Assembly: GCA_905210055.1 (NCBI GenBank) | Contig: CAJLVH010000015.1 | Location: 1-23,519, forward strand | Direction: 5' to 3' | From: an uncultured Enorma sp. | GTDB taxonomy: Bacteria > Actinomycetota > Coriobacteriia > Coriobacteriales > Coriobacteriaceae | DNA: 23,519 nt | Shown here: piece after piece, positions 14,806-23,104 of the stretch | Layout of the letters: the number at the start of each line of letters is the position of its first letter | How positions within the stretch are numbered: the first letter of the stretch is position 1 | The notes under the pieces: generated by a model | The model's database searches: none | What the model saw: only the letters and a program-made list of their open reading frames with translations | What the model was told of the DNA's origin: nothing | Program-made: the position numbers and the translations under genes

Positions 14806-15888
14806 CTATTCGACGTTTTGGATGGGAATCGTCACGGTGATGGCATCACGCGTGACGCGCACTTTCGGATCAGAGGAAAGGGTAAGGTAATAGCGCTCGG
14901 CGAGATCGGTGAAGTCACGTTCGACGGCGCGCGAGAAAGCATCGAGGTCGTCTGCCGCAATCTTGAGGCCGCGTCGATCGCGCGTAAGGTCCACGGCGGC
15001 AGGCGCATCCGCGGGGACGCGCTTGCGCATGAGGCGCGACGAAACGCTTCTCACCGGCTTGATAGCGCCGCTCAGGATTCGATGCGCCGTGCGCTCAGAG
15101 ATCTGGATGCCAAGGCTATCGGCGATCCGCATAAAATCGGCGGCATCGGCTGCAAACCCGAGACGCGACACGATGGGAAGTGCGGTTTCGGAATCGATGA
15201 AGAGGAGCTGCTGAGTATCGAGAAGCCCCGAGGCGTGGGCATAGAGCGTCGCCGCGATCTCTGCCGGACTCCCAAGGTAAACCTCGCAGCCGGGCTGTTC
15301 TTCAAGGGCAAACTCGCAGGCGGTGCGGATGATGTTATGCGGCCCTTTGACGCACGTCCATACGCGGTTTTCATCACGGCGAGCATCGGGCCAAGTGGAT
15401 TGATCGGCGCGCTCGGGCAAGCGATCGGTGTCGACGACGACACGAAACGACGACCCGAGCCCGGGAGCCGAAGCCATTACGCGGGCATCTTCAGCGTTTT
15501 CGCGAATCGAGTAGAGCGCCATACCGCGCCCGTGCACACCCCAGCGGTCCATCTTCATAGTCTCGAGTTTAGAGGTCACGCGGGCGTCGAAGATGCGCTC
15601 CTGCATATCGGCGGGGACGCCGCAGCCATTGTCGAGAAAGAGGAGGGTGCGCTCGCCCCCCTCTTTCATAGTTGAGATGTACATGGCGCTCGCATGCGCG
15701 TCGCGCGCATTGCGTAGCATCTCGGTTACGATGTCCTCGACATGCTGGATATCATGCTTCGCCTGACGACGTTCCGCCTCGGCGACGCGAAGACGGACGA
15801 AGCCCTCGCCGAGGTTCTCCTCGACGCGCAGGTTCCCTTCGCCCGTCATCGAAGCGATGAACGAAATGAGCTCGTTAGCCTCTGCCAT
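14806..15888 (-). CDS. GHKL-fold ATP-binding protein of unknown function
   Basis: 360-aa cytosolic protein with a GHKL (Hsp90/histidine kinase/MutL) ATPase domain at about residues 45-155. The N box is EMLRNARDA (57-64... E56/N60 region), the G1 box is DNGCGVP (86-92), and the G2 box is WGVHGRGMALYSIREN (116-131). There is no histidine-phosphorylation domain, no receiver domain and no MutL GFRGEAL motif, so it is neither an ordinary sensor kinase nor MutL. The C-terminal 200 residues are not recognised; a stretch around 258-276 (SLGIQISERTAHRILSG) could form a helix-turn-helix. It starts 9 nt after rny without a clear ribosome binding site, so it is probably coupled to RNase Y. In B. subtilis this slot is held by ymdB. 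Confidence 0.8.
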   Translation of the reverse strand: MAEANELISFIASMTGEGNLRVEENLGEGFVRLRVAEAERRQAKHDIQHVEDIVTEMLRNARDAHASAMYISTMKEGGERTLLFLDNGCGVPADMQERIFDARVTSKLETMKMDRWGVHGRGMALYSIRENAEDARVMASAPGLGSSFRVVVDTDRLPERADQSTWPDARRDENRVWTCVKGPHNIIRTACEFALEEQPGCEVYLGSPAEIAATLYAHASGLLDTQQLLFIDSETALPIVSRLGFAADAADFMRIADSLGIQISERTAHRILSGAIKPVRSVSSRLMRKRVPADAPAAVDLTRDRRGLKIAADDLDAFSRAVERDFTDLAERYYLTLSSDPKVRVTRDAITVTIPIQNVE

Positions 15889-15897
15889 GGCGTAAGG

Positions 15898-17451
15898 CTA
15901 CTTCGCGATGTCCGTAGCGCGGCTCTCGCGGATCACGACCACGCGCACCTGACCGGGGTATTCCATCTCCTCCTCGATCTGGCGGGCGATGTCGTGGGCG
16001 AGCACGGTGGCCTGGGCGTCGGAGATCTTCTCGGGCTGCACCATGACGTGCACCTCGCGACCGGCCTGCATGGCGAACGTGCGCTCGACGCCCTCGTGCG
16101 CGTTGGCTATACCCTCAAGCTGCTCAAGGCGCTTCACGTAGTTCTCGAAGGACTCACGGCGAGCGCCCGGGCGGGAAGCCGAGACGGCGTCTGCGGCCAT
16201 GACGAGCATGTCGAGAACCGTATTGGGCTCGACGTCGGCATGGTGGGCCTCGATGGCGTGGACGATCTCGGGCTTCTCACCGTAGCGGCGCGCTAGGTCG
16301 GCACCGATCACCGCGTGCGGGCCATCCACCTCGTGGTCGATAGCCTTGCCGAGGTCGTGCAGGAGGCCGGCACGGCGAGCGGGCACCGGGTCGAGCTCGA
16401 GCTCCGAGGCCATGATCCCAGAAAGCTCGGCGACCTCGATGGAGTGGTTGAGCACGTTCTGTCCGAACGACGTGCGATAACGCAGCGCGCCGAGTGTCTT
16501 GACAAGCTCGGGATGCAGGTCATGGAAACCGGTGTCGAACGCCGCCTGCTCGCCTGCCTCGCGCACACGTTGCTGGACGAGGTCGGACGCCTTCTTATAC
16601 ATCTCCTCGATGCGCGCGGGATGGATACGGCCGTCGGCGATAAGGTTCTCAAGCGCGACGCGAGCCGTCTCACGGCGCACCGGATCGAAGCTCGAGAGCA
16701 CGACGGTCTCGGGCGTATCGTCGATGACGAGGTTGACGCCGGAAACCTGCTCGAAGGTGCGGATGTTGCGACCCTCGCGACCGATAATGCGACCCTTGAG
16801 GTCGTCTGAGGGGATATGAACAGACGTGACCGTGACCTCGGCGGTGTGGTCGGCAGCGCAGCGCTGAATTGCCGTAGAGAGGATCTTCTGTGCCGTCTTC
16901 TGGCATTCTGCTTTCACGCGCTGTTCGGAATCGCGGATGATCGTCGCAGCCTCATGCGTGACCTCACCGCGCACCTTGTCGAGGAGCTCGCGATGGGCGT
17001 CATCGCGCGTGAGCTCGGAGATGCGCTCGAGTTCTTTCGTCTGGCGATCGATGAGCTCATCGAGTTCGCGGCCGCGCTTCTCGACCTGACCAGCTTGGCT
17101 CGAAAGCTGATGCTCGCGCTTGTCGAGGGCGTCGTTGCGACGGTCGAGCGACTCTTCGCGCTGCATGATGCGGTTCTCGAGGGAACGGAGCTCGCGCTTG
17201 CGCTGCTTCTCCTCCGCCTCGGCCGCCTGCTTGTTCTGGATGATCTCTTCCTTGGCTTCGAGAAGGGCTTCCTTCTTGAGCGTCTCTGCCGCGCGTCGCG
17301 CATCGCCGATCACCTGGTCCGCCTCTTGGCGAGCAGACTCGATCTTCGAGTCGGCCTCGCGGAGGCTGCCGTTCTTCGCGTTGCGCATGGCGAGCACGGC
17401 AACGATGGCACCAACCAAGATGCCACCAACGATGCCGATGATAATCTCCAT
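15898..17451 (-). CDS. rny: Ribonuclease Y
   Basis: Membrane-anchored endoribonuclease that starts mRNA decay. The 517-aa product has an N-terminal membrane helix (about 3-22), a long charged coiled coil (about 30-190), a KH RNA-binding domain (LKGRIIGREGRNIRTFE, about 218-234) and an HD catalytic domain with H365-D366 in LLHDLGKAIDHEVDGPHA. Length and order match the family. ATG 17451 is preceded by GAGGAG. It is followed by the GHKL ATPase gene. A strong promoter at 17605-17633 would give a leader of about 145 nt with small hairpins. Confidence 0.96.
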   Translation of the reverse strand: MEIIIGIVGGILVGAIVAVLAMRNAKNGSLREADSKIESARQEADQVIGDARRAAETLKKEALLEAKEEIIQNKQAAEAEEKQRKRELRSLENRIMQREESLDRRNDALDKREHQLSSQAGQVEKRGRELDELIDRQTKELERISELTRDDAHRELLDKVRGEVTHEAATIIRDSEQRVKAECQKTAQKILSTAIQRCAADHTAEVTVTSVHIPSDDLKGRIIGREGRNIRTFEQVSGVNLVIDDTPETVVLSSFDPVRRETARVALENLIADGRIHPARIEEMYKKASDLVQQRVREAGEQAAFDTGFHDLHPELVKTLGALRYRTSFGQNVLNHSIEVAELSGIMASELELDPVPARRAGLLHDLGKAIDHEVDGPHAVIGADLARRYGEKPEIVHAIEAHHADVEPNTVLDMLVMAADAVSASRPGARRESFENYVKRLEQLEGIANAHEGVERTFAMQAGREVHVMVQPEKISDAQATVLAHDIARQIEEEMEYPGQVRVVVIRESRATDIAK

Positions 17452-17604
17452 GCTAGGCTCCTCAATGTATAAGAATCATCATGATGCAGGGCGCGTAAAG
17501 CGCCCCCGACATTTGCAAGGTCTGAACACCCAATATGAAGTTATGCTATCAACACAGGCATCTCATCGAAGATGAGTGTGCATCACAAGACAAATGACAA
17601 GTTC

Positions 17605-17633
17605 ATCGTACGTTTTTGTGAAGATGCTGTCAA
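17605..17633 (-). promoter_or_regulatory. Promoter of rny
   Basis: On the minus strand a perfect -35 TTGACA (17628-17633) and TACGAT (17605-17610) are separated by 17 nt. It lies just beyond the recX stop and would give an untranslated leader of about 145 nt. The leader contains the hairpins CTCATC-GAA-GATGAG (17562-17576) and GGGCGC/GCGCCC (17489-17505). Confidence 0.65.
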
Positions 17634-17669
17634 ATGTTCACTACATGCGCGAGACGGTTTCCGAAGGAA

Positions 17670-18383
17670 TTACACGCTATCTTCGACATCGTCGAAATCT
17701 TCGGCGGAAGCAAGGCGCGAGCGAACGGCGTCCGCCGCGACCGCATAGGAAAAGCCCTTGCTCATGAGGTGCCGCACAAGGCGCTCGAAGGCGTTACGTT
17801 CTGGGATGGGCTTACGTGCCAGCAAGGCCGTCGCACGCGCACGGTCATCCTCGATCGAGAAGAACGCTTCGGGATACCCCTCTAAAGAAAACGGATCTGC
17901 ACCGCGACGGCGAAGATCGGCCTCGATCTTGATTCTCCCCCATCCGCGTCGAATCCGCTCGTCGATATAGCTGCGAAGAAATCGCTCCTCATCGAGGAAT
18001 CTGAGCTCCTGTGCTCGCTTCAAGGCATGCTCGATAGCACCTCGCCGAAATCCTGCTTGGTGGAGCTTTCGCTCAGCTTCATGGGCGCCATATTCCCTCC
18101 TGCCAAGCATTTCGGTGAGCGCAGAGAGGCAGAGGTTCTTCTCGAGCTCATCAAGCAGTCGAGTCGCTTGGTCGTAGGGGCAGGGAAGCTCGGGAAGGTC
18201 GCGTTCGAATGCACGCGCGACGCGTGGCGGAACCCAGTGGGTGCGCGTATCGGAAACGCCCCCGCCTCTCTCCAAATCAAATATGACCTGGGCGCGCGGA
18301 CGCATGCTGCCTATCGAAGACGGGAAGGCGCCTTCCTTACGCGTTGGATACGCAACCTCTATCGCTGTAACAGACTGCTCCAT
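17670..18383 (-). CDS. recX: Regulatory protein RecX
   Basis: Modulator that binds RecA filaments and limits or tunes RecA activity. The 237-aa product shows the RecX helical repeats: LSALTEMLGRREYGAHEAERKL (in two parts, about 92-113), the partner block RAQELRFLDEERFLRSYIDERIRRGWGRIKIEADLR further on, and a C-terminal repeat ending ERLVRHLMSKGFSYAVAADAVRSRL. The N-terminal 70 residues are less conserved. It lies 20 nt after recA on the same strand, the usual arrangement. The start is uncertain: ATG 18383 has no clear ribosome binding site. Confidence 0.9.
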   Translation of the reverse strand: MEQSVTAIEVAYPTRKEGAFPSSIGSMRPRAQVIFDLERGGGVSDTRTHWVPPRVARAFERDLPELPCPYDQATRLLDELEKNLCLSALTEMLGRREYGAHEAERKLHQAGFRRGAIEHALKRAQELRFLDEERFLRSYIDERIRRGWGRIKIEADLRRRGADPFSLEGYPEAFFSIEDDRARATALLARKPIPERNAFERLVRHLMSKGFSYAVAADAVRSRLASAEDFDDVEDSV

Positions 18384-18403
18384 AGATCAAATGACCGCAC
18401 ATA

Positions 18404-19510
18404 CTACTTTGCAGACGCCGCCGTTGCGTCGACCTCATCCTCGATAATCGCATCCCCGGTAGGTTCATCGGAGAAATCGAGACCGCAGGCGACGCGCACG
18501 CGATGCTCGATCTCGTCGCTTAAGTCGGGATGCATCTTGAGGAAATCTTTGGCGGCCTCGCGGCCTTGACCGAGGCGCTCTGAATCGTAGGTGTACCAAG
18601 CACCCGATTTCTTCACAACGCCGTAGTCGACGCCCATATCGAGGATTGATCCCTCTTTCGAGATACCGGTGCCGTACATGATGTCGAACTCCGCCGTTTT
18701 GAAGGGAGCGGCAACCTTGTTCTTGACGACCTTGCACCGCACACGGTTGCCGACGATGTCGTCTTTGACCTTGATGCTCTCGATGCGACGGATCTCGATG
18801 CGCACCGATGAGAAGAACTTGAGCGCACGGCCGCCCGTGGTGGTTTCGGGGTTGCCGAACATGACGCCGATCTTCTCGCGCAGCTGGTTGATGAAGATGC
18901 ACGTCGTATTGGATTTTGAGAGGGAGCCGGCAAGTTTGCGCAGCGCCTGGCTCATGAGACGCGCCTGCAGACCGACCGACGAATCGCCGATCTCGCCCTC
19001 GATCTCGGCACGGGGAACGAGCGCAGCTACAGAGTCGATGACGACGGCGTCGATGGCACCGGAGCGGACGAGCATATCGCAGATCTCGAGCGCTTGCTCA
19101 CCGGTATCGGGTTGCGAGATGAGCACCTCATCGATATCGACACCGATGCGCGCTGCATAAGCGGGATCGAGCGCATGCTCCGCATCGATGAACGCGACGA
19201 TGCCGCCGGCGGCTTGCGCCTCGGCAAGGATCTCCAACGAAAGCGTCGTCTTTCCGGAGGATTCGGGGCCGTAGATCTCGATGATGCGCCCGCGAGGAAC
19301 GCCACCGATACCGAGTGCGGCATCGAGCGAGAGCGCGCCGGTTGGGATAGCCTCAATCTCCATCTCCGGGCCGCCATCGCCGAAACGCATGATGGAACCG
19401 CTGCCAAACTTCTTCTCGATCTCGGCCTTGGTAGCCTCGATCATCTTATCGCGCTCCTCGCCAAAGGTGCGCTCGTGAATGGTCTTGACCGGGCCGGAAC
19501 TCTTAGCCAT
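18404..19510 (-). CDS. recA: Recombinase RecA
   Basis: Strand-exchange protein for homologous recombination and co-protease for LexA cleavage. The 368-aa product has the Walker A motif GPESSGKT (81-88), the Walker B region VVIDSVAAL, the loop 1/2 elements with MSQALRKL and FINQLREKIGVMFGNPETTTGG (in parts), and the acidic C-terminal tail typical of RecA. The N-terminus is about 15 residues longer than in E. coli. ATG 19510 follows GAGGAGGA. A LexA-box-controlled promoter lies upstream, and recX follows. Confidence 0.98.
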   Translation of the reverse strand: MAKSSGPVKTIHERTFGEERDKMIEATKAEIEKKFGSGSIMRFGDGGPEMEIEAIPTGALSLDAALGIGGVPRGRIIEIYGPESSGKTTLSLEILAEAQAAGGIVAFIDAEHALDPAYAARIGVDIDEVLISQPDTGEQALEICDMLVRSGAIDAVVIDSVAALVPRAEIEGEIGDSSVGLQARLMSQALRKLAGSLSKSNTTCIFINQLREKIGVMFGNPETTTGGRALKFFSSVRIEIRRIESIKVKDDIVGNRVRCKVVKNKVAAPFKTAEFDIMYGTGISKEGSILDMGVDYGVVKKSGAWYTYDSERLGQGREAAKDFLKMHPDLSDEIEHRVRVACGLDFSDEPTGDAIIEDEVDATAASAK

Positions 19511-19538
19511 GGAATCCTCCTCTTAGGTTGCCATATGC

Positions 19539-19567
19539 ATAATACGCGAACAGCTGTTCGCAGTCAA
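19539..19567 (-). promoter_or_regulatory. recA promoter with LexA box in the spacer
   Basis: On the minus strand TTGACT (19562-19567) and TATTAT (19539-19544) are 17 nt apart. The spacer contains the perfect palindrome CGAACAGCTGTTCG (19547-19560), a near-ideal Gram-positive LexA operator. The leader to the recA start is about 20-25 nt. This shows SOS control of recA and, by operon structure, recX. Confidence 0.9.
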
Positions 19568-19772
19568 GCTTGATACCGAAATGCTACCGCGCCAACCTTG
19601 CAGATTCCCAGCACCCCTCTCGCACGAACCTTGTCACAATCTAAAACGCTCCTGTCAGTTTTCCAGGAAGCTGCGAAAACATACCCCCAGGTATGCTTCA
19701 ACCCAGTAACCAGTAAGAACCACTACGCTCATTTCAACAAAGAAACACCATGCATTCTTATAGTGCTAGACC

Positions 19773-19855
19773 GCTCCCGTGGCGCCGTCTTGGTCTCAGC
19801 ATCCGATTCGCTTCGCTCACGAAGGATGCTGAGACCAAGACGGCGCCACGGGAGC
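19773..19855. repeat. Long perfect hairpin A with conserved loop
   Basis: A perfect 32-bp inverted repeat pairs 19773-19804 with 19824-19855 around a 19-nt loop, GATTCGCTTCGCTCACGAA (19805-19823). The outer left end reads GCTCCCGTGGCGCC. There is no T tract on either side, so it is not an ordinary terminator. The loop is the exact reverse complement of the loop of hairpin B. It lies in the roughly 460-nt non-coding stretch between cinA and recA; nothing else recognisable was found in 19568-19772. Confidence 0.95.
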
Positions 19856-19933
19856 TCCGGAAACGAATATGCACGTGATTCTGCGTAGATAGTGTGCGCG
19901 GTTAGCAATAGGCATGATCGAGCCTCAACAAAG

Positions 19934-20018
19934 TGCCCCGTCCTAAGGCGTTTCCTTTCGAAGCCCTTCGTGAGCGAAGCGAATCGGGCTTCGAAAGGAA
20001 ACGCCTTAGGACGGGGCA
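19934..20018. repeat. Long perfect hairpin B with conserved loop
   Basis: A perfect 33-bp inverted repeat pairs 19934-19966 with 19986-20018 around the 19-nt loop TTCGTGAGCGAAGCGAATC (19967-19985). The stem sequence is unrelated to that of hairpin A except for similar outer ends (TGCCCCGT here, GCTCCCGT there). It ends 12 nt before the cinA stop codon and lacks a T tract. Confidence 0.95.
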
Positions 20019-20030
20019 AAGTGCAGAAAG

Positions 20031-20528
20031 CTATCCCTCTTCTACCACATTCAGCAGCATTTTAAGTGCATGCAAACAAGCCGCCTGGCGTACGTCCTCG
20101 CGCGTCCCTTCAAACCTGCAGCACTCCGTGTGTACCCCGCGATCACTCGCGAGACCGAAATAGACGGTGCCCACGGGATCTTCCTCCGTGCCGCCTCCAG
20201 GTCCCGCGTAGCCCGTCGTGCTCACCGCGAGCGTGCTCCCGAATACCCTGCGTGCACCTTCAGCCATCTCGGAGGCACATGGAACGGAAACAGCGGTGAA
20301 GTGCTCGAGCGTATGCAACGATACGCCAAGGACGGCATGCTTGATCTCATCGACATAGGTTACCGCTCCGCCGCGAAGCACATTAGAGGCACCGGGAATG
20401 TCGGCGATCGTCGATGAGACGAGCCCCGCCGTGCAAGACTCAGCAGTGGAGAGCGTTACCCCGCGCTCACAGCAGAGACGCACGAGCTCACTCGCCGCCT
20501 CTTCCGCAGCCTGAACAGCACAGGTCAT
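20031..20528 (-). CDS. cinA: CinA C-terminal family protein (nicotinamide-nucleotide amidase)
   Basis: Short 165-aa protein consisting only of the CinA C-terminal domain (PncC type), which deamidates nicotinamide mononucleotide in NAD recycling. Motifs are TLSTAESCTAGLVS (about 25-38) and TTGYAGPGGGTEEDPVGTVYFGL (in parts, about 103-126). The N-terminal molybdopterin-binding domain of full-length CinA is absent, as in other stand-alone amidases. ATG 20528 follows GAGGAGG. It lies 12 nt after pgsA and upstream of recA, the conserved pgsA-cinA-recA order, though separated from recA by the hairpin region. Confidence 0.93.
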   Translation of the reverse strand: MTCAVQAAEEAASELVRLCCERGVTLSTAESCTAGLVSSTIADIPGASNVLRGGAVTYVDEIKHAVLGVSLHTLEHFTAVSVPCASEMAEGARRVFGSTLAVSTTGYAGPGGGTEEDPVGTVYFGLASDRGVHTECCRFEGTREDVRQAACLHALKMLLNVVEEG

Positions 20529-20540
20529 GGATGCCTCCTC

Positions 20541-21167
20541 TTACGAGAAGAAGACGTCGCGGCCGTTCCAGAAATACTGCACGCCCGAGACGACGGTGAG
20601 AACCACCGCCAAAATAATGAGCACGTGTGCGGCGATGACAAGGTACGCGGCAAGATAGACGCCTCCGACAGACGCGATCGCGATGGCGATGAAGTAGCCG
20701 CAAAGCGCGATCATCGTGACCGCAGTCTTCCATTTGCCAAGGGTATCGGCTGCGATGACGACGCCCTTCGCTCCAGCGACCATGCGAAGCGCGCTCACGA
20801 GGAACTCACGCAGCAAGATGATGAAGACGACCCATACGCCCACGAACTCCTGCTCGAGCAAGATGAGCAACGCAGAGAACACGAGAAGCTTATCGGCGAT
20901 GGGGTCAAGGAACTTGCCGAAATCCGTGATTTCATTGCGCGACCGCGCGAGATAACCATCGAGCTTGTCCGTCAGGCTCAAGAGAATATACAGGATGCAC
21001 GCTGCCGGGGCGAGCACGGGGTCGTAGAGCGCGCCGGCCTGGATGCACGAGAGCTCGGCGAGCACCATGAACACCGGTATGAATACGATGCGCACGCAGG
21101 TGACGATATTTGCCGGCGTCCAAACGCTCGGCGCGCCCTCATCCCTATTCTTGGTTTCTGGATCCAT
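20541..21167 (-). CDS. pgsA: CDP-diacylglycerol-glycerol-3-phosphate 3-phosphatidyltransferase
   Basis: Membrane enzyme making phosphatidylglycerophosphate, the precursor of phosphatidylglycerol. The 208-aa product begins WTPANIVTCVRIVFIPVF (about 15-33), typical of PgsA, and has the complete signature D67-x2-D70-G-x2-A74-R75-x8-G84-x3-D88-x3-D92. About five membrane segments follow. I chose ATG 21167, with GAGGGA just upstream in the 10-nt gap after rimO; the frame continues to 21311, but only inside rimO. The position between rimO and cinA is the standard pgsA locus. Confidence 0.93.
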   Translation of the reverse strand: MDPETKNRDEGAPSVWTPANIVTCVRIVFIPVFMVLAELSCIQAGALYDPVLAPAACILYILLSLTDKLDGYLARSRNEITDFGKFLDPIADKLLVFSALLILLEQEFVGVWVVFIILLREFLVSALRMVAGAKGVVIAADTLGKWKTAVTMIALCGYFIAIAIASVGGVYLAAYLVIAAHVLIILAVVLTVVSGVQYFWNGRDVFFS

Positions 21168-21177
21168 GTGTCCCTCG

Positions 21178-22530
21178 CTATTCCACGACATAACCGACGA
21201 GCTCGTAGCAGAAGCTGTCAGTAAACTCGACCTCAACGATATCACCAACGGTGGCCTCAGTGGCATCGAGATGCACCGCACCATCGGAATCCGGAGCCTG
21301 GAACCATGCATGCCCGATGAGCTCAGGTCCTTCGTCCGTCTCTTCGATGCCGTCGACGATCACCTCAGCGCGCTCCCCTACATGCGAGGCAGTCGCCGCG
21401 AACCCGAGCGATTCAGCCAGATCCATCGCGGCCTGGGTGCGTTCAAGTTTTTCGACATCATCGATCTGGCCGTCCATCTTCTCGGCGCGTGTTCCCTCTT
21501 CAGGAGAAAAGGCGAAGACGCTCGTATAGTCGAAGCCAGTACGATCCATGAAGGCGAGCATCTGCTCATGCTCCTCATACGTCTCACCCGGGAACGCGAC
21601 AAGATAGGTCGTGCGGATGATCATGCCGGGTATCTCGCGACGCAAGCGCTGGAAAAGCGCCTTGAGCTCGTCCTCGGAACCGGAGCGGTTCATGGCCTTC
21701 AGAACGCGCGCGCTGCAATGCTGGATGGGGATATCGATATAGGGCAGAACCTCAGGGGTATCACGGATCGCGGCGATAAGCTCGTCCGTCATCCCTTCGG
21801 GCTGAAGATAGAGTACACGCACCCAGACACGCTCTGGGCGAACGGCATGAGCGACGGCAACAAGGAGTTGCGCGAGGTTGCCTGGGCCGGCGACGGATTC
21901 ATCAAAGTCCTCGCCCCAGATGCCGGTGTCCTGCCCAATGAGCACGATCTCTCGCACACCTGCGGCGACGAGGTCGCAAACCTCCGCTTTGATCTCTTCC
22001 CAAGGGCGGCTGTGGTAGCGCCCGCGGATGTAGGGAATGGCGCAGAAGCTGCAGAAGCGGTCGCAGCCATCGGAGATCTTCACATATGCGACGGCGCATT
22101 CCACCGTGCGCTTCACCTGAGGCACAAGCGGCGCTTCCACGCGCTCGCACCCGAGTACACGATCGACGACGGCCACGATACCGTCCTCCTCATCAGTGCG
22201 GACGAACGCAGCGACCTCGGGAAGCTCGCTTGGAAGATCCTCTCCGTAGCGTGAGGGAACGCAGCCGCACATCACGATCTTGAGGTTGCGCACCCCCGTG
22301 GCAGCCTCCTCGGCAAGAGCGAGGGTTGCCTCAACGCTCTCCTCGGTGGCAGAAGCCAAAAAGGAGCACGTATTCACAATGGCGACATCGGCATCTTCGA
22401 CATCGTATGCTTCCTCGTAGCCCGCAGAGAGCAGAAGCGAGCGCATGCGGTCGGTATCGACCTCGTTCTTAGCGCAACCGAGGGTGATGAAGTAGATGGC
22501 GCCAAGACTATCGGTGATGTTCTCGGACAT
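21178..22530 (-). CDS. rimO: Ribosomal protein S12 methylthiotransferase
   Basis: Radical SAM enzyme that methylthiolates an aspartate of ribosomal protein S12. The 450-aa protein has the UPF0004 domain with C19 (TLGCAKNEVD), C55 (NTCSF) and C90 (CGCVP), the radical SAM triad C156, C160, C163 in GCDRFCSFCAIPYIRGRYHSRP (in parts), and a C-terminal TRAM domain. TLGCAKNEVD with the SRP ending distinguishes RimO from MiaB. ATG 22530 follows AAAGGCA. It stands before pgsA in the same operon. Confidence 0.95.
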   Translation of the reverse strand: MSENITDSLGAIYFITLGCAKNEVDTDRMRSLLLSAGYEEAYDVEDADVAIVNTCSFLASATEESVEATLALAEEAATGVRNLKIVMCGCVPSRYGEDLPSELPEVAAFVRTDEEDGIVAVVDRVLGCERVEAPLVPQVKRTVECAVAYVKISDGCDRFCSFCAIPYIRGRYHSRPWEEIKAEVCDLVAAGVREIVLIGQDTGIWGEDFDESVAGPGNLAQLLVAVAHAVRPERVWVRVLYLQPEGMTDELIAAIRDTPEVLPYIDIPIQHCSARVLKAMNRSGSEDELKALFQRLRREIPGMIIRTTYLVAFPGETYEEHEQMLAFMDRTGFDYTSVFAFSPEEGTRAEKMDGQIDDVEKLERTQAAMDLAESLGFAATASHVGERAEVIVDGIEETDEGPELIGHAWFQAPDSDGAVHLDATEATVGDIVEVEFTDSFCYELVGYVVE

Positions 22531-22575
22531 GAGTGCCTTTCTTGTACAGCTCGCGTGCAGCGCGGAATGCGCGCG

Positions 22576-23073
22576 TTAGCGGTAGTTCGTGAACTGGAGC
22601 GGCAAACCGTAATCGGCATCGCGAAGGTAACCAATAACCTCCTGGAGCGTATCCTTCGATGCCGAGATGACGCGCAGCTTGTCGGATTCGATCTGGATCT
22701 TGCACTTGAGCTTGAGCGCTTTGACATCGCGGTTGATCTTCTTTGCCGTCTCCTGGTCGATGCCGTTGACGATATGGCCGACGACGCGCACGAAGCCGCC
22801 CGATGCTGCCTGCGGGGTATCCCACGAAAGCGCTTTGATATCGATGCCTCGCTTGATGAGCTTCGAATTGAGGACGTCGGTGATCTGGCGAACGACGAAA
22901 TCCGCGGGAGCGGTGATCGTGATGGTGCGATCGCCCTTTGAAAGCTCGACGGTAGAGCCTGAATCCTTCAGGTCGTAGCGCTGAGCGATCTCGCGCGCGG
23001 TCTGCTGGTAGGCGTTATCGACCTCCTGCATATCGACTTCTGAAACGATGTCGAAACTCGATTCCTTGGCCAT
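22576..23073 (-). CDS. YajQ family nucleotide-binding protein
   Basis: 165-aa cytosolic protein of the YajQ (UPF0234) family, with two RNP-like ferredoxin folds. Some homologues bind cyclic di-GMP or nucleotides, but the role is not general. Typical sequence is MAKESSFDIVSEVDMQEVDN at the start, then YDLKDS, and DKLRVISASKDTLQEVI near the end. ATG 23073 is chosen because AAGGAGGA lies just upstream; the open frame to 23151 lacks family similarity and overlaps rodZ on the same strand. Confidence 0.93.
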   Translation of the reverse strand: MAKESSFDIVSEVDMQEVDNAYQQTAREIAQRYDLKDSGSTVELSKGDRTITITAPADFVVRQITDVLNSKLIKRGIDIKALSWDTPQAASGGFVRVVGHIVNGIDQETAKKINRDVKALKLKCKIQIESDKLRVISASKDTLQEVIGYLRDADYGLPLQFTNYR

Positions 23074-23104
23074 GATTCCTCCTTGATCGTCTGCGGTGCG
23101 CTCA

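Noticed and set aside
14818..15675. 285-codon plus-strand frame opposite the GHKL ATPase gene
   Set aside because: No recognisable motif or ribosome binding site, and the minus strand has clear ATPase motifs.
17547..17559. 13-mer TATCAACACAGGC shared with 4891-4903
   Set aside because: A few identical 13-mers are expected by chance in a window of this size, and the flanks do not match.
19729..20163. Small open frames crossing the twin hairpins
   Set aside because: Their translations mirror the palindromes (similar peptides on both strands) and have no start signals.
21043..22254. 403-codon open frame on the plus strand opposite rimO
   Set aside because: It lies fully antisense to the clearly identified rimO gene and shows no domain; it reflects GC-rich third codon positions.
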